11,196 nt of DNA, from positions 1 through 11,196 of the forward strand of contig QFOL01000116.1 in NCBI GenBank assembly GCA_003241215.1, written 5' to 3'. Under the pieces are notes generated by a model, which was given only the letters and a program-made list of their open reading frames with translations, did no database searches and was not told the DNA's origin. The position numbers and the translations under genes were made by a program. Shown here piece by piece: positions 6,948-11,196 of this stretch. Position 1 is the stretch's first letter. Every line of letters starts with the position of its first letter. This stretch comes from Agrobacterium fabrum. GTDB taxonomy: Bacteria > Pseudomonadota > Alphaproteobacteria > Rhizobiales > Rhizobiaceae.

Positions 6948-6970
6948 AAAGGCGGCCCTGTGCCGCCTTT
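6948..6970 (+). terminator. Rho-independent-like terminator after the L,D-transpeptidase pair
   Basis: AAAGGCGGC (6948-6956) pairs with GCCGCCTTT (6962-6970) around a 5-nt loop, 20 bp past the stop codon. The stem ends in TTT and continues AATTTAAGG, giving a short U-rich tail. Confidence 0.75.
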
Positions 6971-7000
6971 AATTTAAGGAAAACCTGTCCCCATACTCGA

Positions 7001-7087
7001 CGTCATCCTCGGGCTCGTCCCGAGGATCTAATCACGTCGCACTAAATCAATACGTTGCAGATGCTCGGGACAGGCCCGAGCATGACG
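7001..7087. repeat. RIME-like rhizobial intergenic palindromic element
   Basis: This 87-bp element contains two palindromes joined by a 33-bp spacer. The first has arms ATCCTCGGG (7005-7013) and CCCGAGGAT (7019-7027). The second has arms ATGCTCGGG (7061-7069) and CCCGAGCAT (7075-7083). Both have 5-nt loops. The outer ends CGTCAT (7001-7006) and ATGACG (7082-7087) are also inverted repeats. This architecture matches the Rhizobium-specific intergenic mosaic elements, which are dispersed, non-coding and intergenic. It lies between the transpeptidase terminator and the end of convergent ohrR and may end or stabilise transcripts. Confidence 0.75.
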
Positions 7088-7124
7088 GCAGAGAGATTGT
7101 CAGCCCTTGTGACTTGCCGGAGGG

Positions 7125-7583
7125 TTACGGCCGGCTGAGACTGTCCTTCAGCGCATTCACCCGGTCGCGAATCTGCACCAGCTCTTCCAGCCCGCAGCCG
7201 GTGGCGCTGCCGATCGCCGCCATGATCTTGACGCCCTCTTTTTTGAGGTTCGCGCCCTTCGGCGTCAGGGCCACCAGCACCTGCCGCTCATCCACCGTGC
7301 CGCGCTTGCGGGTAATCAGTCCGGCATGTTCCAGCCTCTTCAGCAGCGGCGACAGCGTGCCGGAATCAAGCCCCAGCATTTCGCCGAGCGCCTTGACGGT
7401 GGATGTCTCCTTTTCCCATAACGCCATCATGACAAGATATTGCGGATAGGTCAGCCCGATAGGGTCGAGCAGCGGCTTGTAGGCGCGTGTGAAGGCGTGC
7501 GCCGCGCCATAAAGGGCAAAACATATCTGCTGGTCCAGCCTCAACAGGCTTTCCATCGTCTTCTCGTCGCCCTCTGCGTCCAT
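7125..7583 (-). CDS. ohrR: OhrR, MarR-family organic hydroperoxide sensor and repressor
   Basis: This 152-residue MarR-type winged-helix protein represses ohr until organic peroxides oxidise it. The reactive cysteine is Cys21 in DQQICFALY. Tyr35 and Tyr46 sit 14 and 25 residues further on, the same spacing as the two tyrosines that hold the sensor thiolate in characterised OhrR proteins. The winged helix covers about residues 47-110, with the recognition helix near DSGTLSPLLKRLE. Cys130 near the C-terminus could be the resolving cysteine of a two-cysteine sensor. The ATG at 7583 is preceded by GGAGCAGGAAA on the minus strand, a good ribosome site. The gene diverges from ohr, and the shared region holds likely OhrR sites, so autoregulation is expected. 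Confidence 0.94.
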   Translation of the reverse strand: MDAEGDEKTMESLLRLDQQICFALYGAAHAFTRAYKPLLDPIGLTYPQYLVMMALWEKETSTVKALGEMLGLDSGTLSPLLKRLEHAGLITRKRGTVDERQVLVALTPKGANLKKEGVKIMAAIGSATGCGLEELVQIRDRVNALKDSLSRP

Positions 7584-7671
7584 TTTCCTGCTCCAAAATC
7601 AACCGGGGAGGGAACAATCAGCCCCCGCTTTCGGTTCCTGCCGCATGGATGCGCGGCGAAATTTCGTGAAA

Positions 7672-7700
7672 ATTATCGCAAAAAACAAATTCGCATTCAA
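7672..7700 (-). promoter_or_regulatory. Promoter of ohrR
   Basis: On the minus strand, TTGAAT (7695-7700) and GATAAT (7672-7677) are separated by 17 bp, a good sigma-70-type match. The -35 box directly abuts the dyad at 7701-7723. Transcription would start near 7665, giving a leader of about 80 nt. Confidence 0.55.
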
Positions 7701-7735
7701 TGTGCAAAATTATATTGCGCACAATTGAATTGCGC
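7701..7735. promoter_or_regulatory. Two adjacent dyads, candidate OhrR operators
   Basis: The first dyad (7701-7723) has the form TGTGC-2-AAT-3-ATT-2-GCACA, with 8 of 10 arm positions paired. The second (7719-7735) is GCACAATT-G-AATTGCGC with one mismatch. Their centres are 15 bp apart. Together they cover the ohr -35 and spacer and touch the ohrR -35, so one bound repressor could silence both promoters. AATT-centred dyads of this type are typical of OhrR sites. Confidence 0.65.
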
Positions 7736-7743
7736 GATATAAG
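7715..7743 (+). promoter_or_regulatory. Promoter of ohr
   Basis: TTGCGC (7715-7720) and TATAAG (7738-7743) are separated by 17 bp. The second dyad fills the spacer, which fits direct repression by OhrR. Transcription would begin near 7750, giving a short leader with AGGGAG (7763-7768) eight bases before the ohr start. Confidence 0.6.
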
Positions 7744-7776
7744 GACGCCAACACCAACCCGAAGGGAGTAAATGCC

Positions 7777-8199
7777 ATGCCCATTCTCTACACGACCAAA
7801 GCATCCGCCACCGGTGGCCGCGCTGGCAACGCCAAGTCGGAAGACGGCGTTCTCGACGTAACGCTCACCGTTCCGAAGGAACTGGGCGGTGATGGCGCCC
7901 GTGGCACCAATCCGGAACAGCTTTTCGCAGCAGGTTATTCCGCCTGCTTCCTGGGCGCGCTGAAATTCGTCGCCGGCAAGGAAAAGGTAAAGATTCCTGA
8001 AGACACGACTGTGACGGCGACTGTCGGCATCGGCCCGCGCGAAGACGGCGGCGGTTTCGGCATCGAAGTATCGCTGAAGGCCAATATTCCGGGCGTCGAG
8101 TGCGAAGTCGCCGAAAAGCTGGTTGCCGCCGCTCACATCGTCTGCCCTTACAGCCACGCCATGCGCACCTCCACGGAAGTGCCGGTCTCGGTGGCCTGA
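7777..8199 (+). CDS. ohr: Ohr, organic hydroperoxide reductase (OsmC/Ohr family)
   Basis: This 140-residue protein, of normal family length, is a thiol peroxidase that reduces organic and fatty-acid hydroperoxides, in other bacteria with lipoylated proteins as electron donor. It works in the cytoplasm as an intertwined dimer. The peroxidatic cysteine is Cys57 in YSACFLGAL and the resolving cysteine is Cys123 in HIVCPYSHAMR. Arg15 (GGRAGNAK) and Glu47 (NPEQLFAAGY) are the partners that position the thiolate in characterised Ohr. The ATG at 7777 has AGGGAG eight bases upstream; an ATG at 7772 is in another frame. The gene is divergent from its repressor ohrR and ends at a GC-rich terminator, so it is a single-gene transcript. 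Confidence 0.96.
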   Translation: MPILYTTKASATGGRAGNAKSEDGVLDVTLTVPKELGGDGARGTNPEQLFAAGYSACFLGALKFVAGKEKVKIPEDTTVTATVGIGPREDGGGFGIEVSLKANIPGVECEVAEKLVAAAHIVCPYSHAMRTSTEVPVSVA

Positions 8200-8232
8200 T
8201 CCAGCTTCCCTGCGCATTCCATGCAGGCAATG

Positions 8233-8261
8233 GGCCGGGTTCATCCCGGCCTTCTTGTTTT
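8233..8261 (+). terminator. Rho-independent terminator of ohr
   Basis: GGCCGGG (8233-8239) and CCCGGCC (8245-8251) form a 7-bp GC stem with a 5-nt loop, followed by TTCTTGTTTT. This is a standard intrinsic terminator, 33 bp past the ohr stop. Confidence 0.85.
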
Positions 8262-8282
8262 CAGAAAGAAAAATGCTATATT
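8255..8282 (+). promoter_or_regulatory. Promoter of the xre-res toxin-antitoxin operon
   Basis: TTGTTT (8255-8260) and TATATT (8277-8282) are separated by 16 bp. The -35 box lies within the T-tract of the ohr terminator. The transcript would start close to 8289 and carry a very short leader. Confidence 0.5.
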
Positions 8283-8296
8283 CTTTCCAAGGAAAG
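8283..8296. promoter_or_regulatory. Palindrome, candidate autoregulatory operator of the antitoxin
   Basis: CTTTCC-AA-GGAAAG is a perfect 14-bp palindrome starting right after the -10 box and running into the AAGGAAAGGA ribosome-site region. The position suits binding by the Xre antitoxin or the toxin-antitoxin complex, and could affect both transcription and translation. Binding is inferred from position only. Confidence 0.5.
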
Positions 8297-8306
8297 GATA
8301 AGTGCC

Positions 8307-8690
8307 ATGAATATTCACGCCAAGACCGCCATGGATCCGGCATCGCAGGGCAGGGTCGTCACCAAGGCCGTCATCGCCGCCGCCGAGCGGCTGGGCCTGA
8401 ATGCCGCTCGCACGGCCGATATTCTCGGCGTTTCCGCCCCCACGGTATCGCGCATGAAGCGGCTCGATTTCCTGCTGGAACCGGGCGCCAAATCCTTCGA
8501 ACTCGCGGTGCTGCTGATCCGGGTTTTCCGCTCGCTGGATGCGATTGCCGGCGGCGATGAGGCCGTGGCAAAAAACTGGCTGCGCAACCACAATACGGCG
8601 CTTGACGCCGTGCCTGCCGAAAAGCTGACCACCATTACCGGATTGATCGATGTCCTCTCCTATCTGGACGCCCGACGCGCTCCTGTCTGA
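8307..8690 (+). CDS. Antitoxin of the Xre/MbcA/ParS family (RES-Xre module)
   Basis: This 127-residue protein has two parts. A helix-turn-helix lies at about 32-52 (LNAARTADILGVSAPTVSRM). The C-terminal DUF2384 (MbcA/ParS) domain lies at about 75-122, with Trp91, Leu99, Pro103 and Gly112 at the usual conserved places. In this family the C-terminal domain covers the active site of the RES toxin, and the helix-turn-helix binds the operon's own promoter. The ATG at 8307 follows AAGGAAAGGA at 8289-8298. The frame remains open upstream into ohr, but that part is shadow sequence. The toxin gene starts inside this one, 41 bp before its end, so their translation is probably coupled. The family call is strong because both partners are recognised. 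Confidence 0.9.
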   Translation: MNIHAKTAMDPASQGRVVTKAVIAAAERLGLNAARTADILGVSAPTVSRMKRLDFLLEPGAKSFELAVLLIRVFRSLDAIAGGDEAVAKNWLRNHNTALDAVPAEKLTTITGLIDVLSYLDARRAPV

Positions 8691-9411
8691 AAAACGCGCC
8701 GCATCGGGAAAATACTGGCGGCTGGTGGAAGCGCAGCATCAGGTTTCCACCATGAAACTGGTGGATACGGTGGAGGAGCAATCGCTGCTGGAAGATATTC
8801 TGGAGGCGAGCAAGCGGCCGTTTCCGCCGGAATGCGCCGGTTTCGATTATCTTCTCGCCACGCCCTTCCGGTATGGAGCCGCCTATCCGCATGGTTCGCG
8901 TTTCCGCCGCGCGGGCTATACCGAAGGCGTTTATTACGCCGCCCAGAAGGTGGAGACGGCGCTGGCCGAAATGGCCTTTTACCGGCTGCTGTTTTATGCG
9001 GAATCGCCGGGCACGCCGCTGCCCGCTAATCCCGCCGACTATTCCGCCTTCGCCGCCCGTATCGCCACCGATGCGGCGCTGGATTTGACAAAGCCGGAGC
9101 TGAGCCGCGACGAGGCGCTTTGGACCGATCTGCAGAATTACGAGCCGTGCCAGACGCTGGCCGAGCAGGCGCGGCTGGCCAAGGTCGAGGCGATCCTTTA
9201 CCGCTCGGTGCGCGATCCCGAAGGCGGCCTCAACATCGCGATCCTGTCGCCAAAGGCCTTTGCCGAAAAAGCGCCGGTGGAACGGATGAGCTGGCGCATC
9301 CGCCTGTCAAAGACGGGCGTGCAGGCGCTCTGCGAATTTCCGCTGCGCAGAACGGGGTTTGCGGTTTCGGATTTCGCCGGCGATCCACGCCTCGCCAGCC
9401 TGTTGGGCTGA
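8650..9411 (+). CDS. RES-domain toxin (NAD+-degrading)
   Basis: This 253-residue protein is of the RES family, named after conserved Arg, Glu and Ser residues. Characterised members such as MbcT and other RES toxins deplete cellular NAD+ (by phosphorolysis or hydrolysis) and stop growth. One ParT homologue modifies a metabolic enzyme with ADP-ribose. Candidate residues here are Arg24 (YWRLVE), Arg74 and Arg84, Tyr95-Tyr96 (GVYYAA), Glu107 (AEMAFYR) and Ser186 (YRSVRDPEGG). It is longer than the short RES toxins of about 150-190 residues and belongs to the longer type with the TPFRYG segment. The ATG at 8650 is needed to keep the Arg24 region, since the next Met (35) lies beyond it. No strong ribosome site precedes it, consistent with coupling to the antitoxin gene. 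Confidence 0.88.
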   Translation: MSSPIWTPDALLSEKRAASGKYWRLVEAQHQVSTMKLVDTVEEQSLLEDILEASKRPFPPECAGFDYLLATPFRYGAAYPHGSRFRRAGYTEGVYYAAQKVETALAEMAFYRLLFYAESPGTPLPANPADYSAFAARIATDAALDLTKPELSRDEALWTDLQNYEPCQTLAEQARLAKVEAILYRSVRDPEGGLNIAILSPKAFAEKAPVERMSWRIRLSKTGVQALCEFPLRRTGFAVSDFAGDPRLASLLG

Positions 9412-9434
9412 CGGGCGTTTGCTTCTCAAAACCA

Positions 9435-10949
9435 TCAGGCCGAGGCGAAAAACGCCTCGGGATCGTCGACTTCCACCAGTTTACGCCTGTCGATCAGCCA
9501 GAAGCGGTTTCCAACAGCCCGCACGAAACTCCTGTCATGCGAGACGAAGACGCAGCTCGCCTCGCGGCTGACGATTTCCGCCTCCAGCGCTTCCTGCCCG
9601 TCAATATCCAGATGGTTGGTGGGCTCATCCAGCAGGTAGAAATTCGGCTCCGCCAGCCGCAGCACCAGCATGGCAAGCCGGGCCTTCTGCCCGCCGGAAA
9701 GCGTCGCGATGCGGCGCTTCTGCATTTCCATGTCGATACCGGCGCCGGCGAGCAGGCCATGGATGCGCTGGTCGCCAATGTCGAAGCGGCGGGACAGGAA
9801 TGCAGCAGGCGTGCTGTCGTTGTCGATTTCGGCAAGCGACTGATCGACATATCCCGCCACCAGCGAGGGCGTGGCCTTGATGCCCTCCTGCATCTGGCCG
9901 GCGCCCGATACGGCCGCCTGCAGAAGCGACATCAGCCGTGTCTTGCCGACGCCGTTGCGGCCGAGAATGACGATGCGGTCCCCCTGGCGGACAAATTGCC
10001 GGCCGGTGCGGAACAGCACTGTTCCGTCCGGCGTCGAGACCGGCACATCTTCCAGAGTGACAAGAACCTTGGCATGGGTGCCGCGATTGGCAAGCTGGAT
10101 CTTGCCGGCGGATCGCTCGATATGGGCGGGCCGCGCCTTCTCTTCGATCCTTTCCGCACGCTCACGCAATTGCTTGGTCTTGACGGTCAGAAGATCGCTG
10201 CCGGAATTGATGCCGATATTGTTGAGTTTGGCGGCCTGCCGGCGCAATTGCTGCGCGGTTTTCATATCGCGCTGGAAACGCCGCTCATCGGCGGCGTCCT
10301 CCTCTTCCAGCGCCGAACGCGCATGGCCATAGGGCAGACGGAACAGCGCCGAATTTTCCGGTCGCAGGAACAGCGTGGTCCGGGTGACATTGTCGAGAAA
10401 GGCGCGGTCATGGCTGACGATGATGACAGCCGTATCGCGCGGCAATTCGCCGAGCCAGTTTTCCAGCACGTTGATCTTTTCGAGGTCGAGATGGTTGGTC
10501 GGCTCGTCGAGCAGCAGGACATCAGGCTCGGTGATCCATGCCCGCGCCAGCATGGCAAGCCTCTGCCAGCCGCCGCTCAGTTCCTTCAGGCGGCGCTCGC
10601 GGAACGGTTCCGGCACCAGCATGGCGTCGAAGATAATGTCGGCGCGCCAGCTTTCGCTGTCGATCGCATCCGCCGGCAGGGCGGAAAGCACGGCATCCCG
10701 CATCGTCCGTTCCATCAGCGGCGAGGGCAGGTGCTGGTGGACGATGGACTGCGTCAGCCCGCGCAGCCGGGTAATGTCGCCGCTGGTAGGCTCCATGTCT
10801 CCGCTCAGGCAGCTGAGCAGGGTGGATTTGCCGCAGCCATTGGCGGCGACGATGCCGATGCGGTCCCCCGCATTTATGGTGAGGCTAAGGTTGGAAAAAA
10901 GCGGCTTGCCCAGAATGATTCCGAGGTTTCGAAGCGTGATGATGGTCAT
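9435..10949 (-). CDS. ABC-F family ATPase (ribosome-associated)
   Basis: This 504-residue protein has two fused ABC ATPase domains and no membrane segment, the mark of the ABC-F family. These proteins bind the ribosomal E site and act in translation, or protect the ribosome from antibiotics. The first domain has P-loop AANGCGKS (35-42), signature LSGGW (124-128), Walker B LLLDEPTNHLD (145-155) and His180. The second has GRNGVGKT (330-337), LSGGQ (417-421), DEPTNHLD (441-448) and His471. A charged linker of about 100 residues, roughly 205-300, corresponds to the P-site tRNA-interacting motif. The ATG at 10949 begins the canonical MTIITLRNLG. An open frame continues to a TTG at 11087, but the added part is Cys/Arg-rich and unlike the family. 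The first P-loop has Ala for the usual first Gly. It cannot be assigned to EttA, Uup or a resistance subgroup from sequence alone. Confidence 0.93.
   Translation of the reverse strand: MTIITLRNLGIILGKPLFSNLSLTINAGDRIGIVAANGCGKSTLLSCLSGDMEPTSGDITRLRGLTQSIVHQHLPSPLMERTMRDAVLSALPADAIDSESWRADIIFDAMLVPEPFRERRLKELSGGWQRLAMLARAWITEPDVLLLDEPTNHLDLEKINVLENWLGELPRDTAVIIVSHDRAFLDNVTRTTLFLRPENSALFRLPYGHARSALEEEDAADERRFQRDMKTAQQLRRQAAKLNNIGINSGSDLLTVKTKQLRERAERIEEKARPAHIERSAGKIQLANRGTHAKVLVTLEDVPVSTPDGTVLFRTGRQFVRQGDRIVILGRNGVGKTRLMSLLQAAVSGAGQMQEGIKATPSLVAGYVDQSLAEIDNDSTPAAFLSRRFDIGDQRIHGLLAGAGIDMEMQKRRIATLSGGQKARLAMLVLRLAEPNFYLLDEPTNHLDIDGQEALEAEIVSREASCVFVSHDRSFVRAVGNRFWLIDRRKLVEVDDPEAFFASA
9440..9460. 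terminator. Hairpin at the convergent RES/ABC-F junction
   Basis: CCGAGGCG (9440-9447) and CGCCTCGG (9453-9460) form a perfect 8-bp stem with an AAAAA loop, inside the last codons of the ABC-F gene and 28 bp past the RES toxin stop. Only 23 bp separate the two genes. It may act on both strands, but neither side has an immediate T-run; on the minus strand GGTTTTG follows about ten bases later. Confidence 0.4.
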
Positions 10950-10966
10950 GAAGTCGTCTCTGGCAG

Positions 10967-11033
10967 GACGGACCCGCGACGAACCGTGGTCTGCGATTAT
11001 GCAGTACGGGGTTTCGGTTCGGGGTGATCCGTC
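10967..11033 (-). promoter_or_regulatory. Long stem-loop just upstream of the ABC-F start
   Basis: On the minus strand GACGGA, CCC and CGAACCG (11033 down to 11015) pair with CGGTTCG, GGG and TCCGTC (10986 down to 10967). That gives 16 base pairs, interrupted by a 3-nt bulge (11025-11027) and a 4-nt bulge (10976-10979), with a 28-nt loop. The base of the stem is 17 nt before the ATG. The structure could control access of ribosomes to the start, whose own Shine-Dalgarno match (AGAGACGA) is weak. Confidence 0.5.
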
Positions 11034-11036
11034 GTG

Positions 11037-11073
11037 AAAACATGCGCAACGGCAGACAAGCTGCATTCTGCGC
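11037..11073 (-). terminator. Possible attenuator hairpin in the ABC-F leader
   Basis: On the minus strand GCGCA (11069-11073) and TGCGC (11044-11048) enclose an inner GCAG/CTGC stem, and the hairpin is followed by ATGTTTTCA. It lies between the small leader ORF and the ABC-F gene. The stems are short and the T-run has only four bases, so this is a weak candidate. Confidence 0.25.
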
Positions 11074-11108
11074 GGCCTTTTGGGCAAACCAGAGTGTTGG
11101 TGTTCCGG

Positions 11109-11183
11109 TCAGCCCTGCAAACGTGTCCGCAGGGCAAAAAGGTGGCAGAGCTGACGATTGCGCCAGAAGCAGGAAATATCCAT
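11109..11183 (-). CDS. Candidate 24-residue leader peptide ORF upstream of the ABC-F gene
   Basis: A small ORF begins MDISCFWRNR and ends TRLQG-TGA. It is preceded by a perfect Shine-Dalgarno AAGGAGG (11190-11196) at a 6-nt distance, far stronger than the site of the ABC-F gene itself. The peptide is basic and contains two Cys and one Trp. Its last codons and stop run through the hairpin at 11112-11135. It lies 159 nt upstream of the ABC-F start on the same strand. Leader ORFs that stall ribosomes and thereby release structured RNA are known to control several antibiotic-resistance ABC-F and methylase genes; a similar role is inferred here from layout only. I do not recognise the peptide sequence. 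Its promoter would lie beyond the right edge of the window. Confidence 0.5.
   Translation of the reverse strand: MDISCFWRNRQLCHLFALRTRLQG
11112..11135 (-). promoter_or_regulatory. Hairpin overlapping the end of the leader ORF
   Basis: GCCCTGC and GCAGGGC (arms 11129-11135 and 11112-11118) form a perfect 7-bp stem with a 10-nt loop. The stem covers the last eight codons of the leader ORF, and its far arm ends right before the TGA. A ribosome stalled on the last codons would melt it. Confidence 0.45.
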
Positions 11184-11189
11184 GCGAAG

Positions 11190-11196
11190 CCTCCTT
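11190..11196 (-). promoter_or_regulatory. Perfect Shine-Dalgarno site of the leader ORF
   Basis: AAGGAGG on the minus strand, 6 nt before the ATG at 11183. It is complementary to the 3' end of 16S rRNA and is the strongest ribosome site in the window. Confidence 0.6.

Noticed and set aside
8100..8306. An upstream extension of the antitoxin frame into ohr
   Set aside because: It overlaps the coding end of ohr and its terminator; the ATG at 8307 has a good ribosome site and a promoter just upstream.
9120..11027. A 635-codon open frame on the + strand, antisense to the ABC-F gene
   Set aside because: It is a codon-phase shadow in GC-rich DNA. Its translation shows no domain and it overlaps the RES toxin end, while the opposite strand has every ABC-F motif.
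10950..11087. A 46-residue N-terminal extension of the ABC-F protein starting at TTG 11087 (or ATG 11066)
   Set aside because: The extension is Cys/Arg-rich, unlike family members, and runs through the long stem-loop; MTIITLRNLG at 10949 is the usual family start.

Overview
The window reads as chromosomal DNA of an alphaproteobacterium of the Rhizobium/Agrobacterium group. The evidence is high-GC coding bias with many GGC, GCC and CGC codons, a divergent ohrR-ohr pair, a CopZ/HMA-type zinc ATPase behind a MerR-family operator, a RIME-like rhizobial intergenic palindromic element, and two ErfK/YkuD L,D-transpeptidases in tandem. The gene order resembles what I recall of the Agrobacterium tumefaciens circular chromosome around zntA, but this could not be checked by search.

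Left part (1-2300). The window opens in the last 64 codons of an ATP-dependent DNA ligase. A Tat-exported alpha/beta hydrolase (369-1334, +) follows, facing a GT32-type sugar transferase (1373-2155, -) that uses a TTG start supported by a good Shine-Dalgarno sequence and a TTGACA-16-TAAATA promoter.

Metal efflux (2257-5032). zntA (-) encodes an 886-residue P1B-type ATPase with two almost identical HMA domains, a His/Asp-rich linker and the Zn-type Lys and Asp membrane residues. Its promoter has the over-long 19-bp spacer and central dyad of MerR-family activators. No regulator gene lies beside it. A strong hairpin closes the unit.

Cell envelope (5138-6970). Two paralogous L,D-transpeptidases follow on the + strand. 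Both look like lipoproteins; the second has a clear twin-arginine signal. A terminator and then a RIME-like element (7001-7087) end this block.

Peroxide defence (7125-8261). OhrR, a thiol-based MarR repressor, is divergent from Ohr, an organic hydroperoxide reductase. The shared 193-bp region holds both promoters and two adjacent dyads suited to OhrR binding.

Toxin-antitoxin (8255-9411). A Xre/MbcA/ParS antitoxin overlaps a RES-domain toxin by 41 bp. A palindrome lies between the promoter -10 box and the antitoxin start.

Right end (9435-11196). A two-domain ABC-F ATPase (-) is preceded by about 160 nt of structured leader. At the window edge is a 24-codon ORF with a perfect AAGGAGG Shine-Dalgarno sequence. 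This layout resembles leader-peptide control known for some antibiotic-resistance ABC-F genes and is the most interesting undescribed candidate here.
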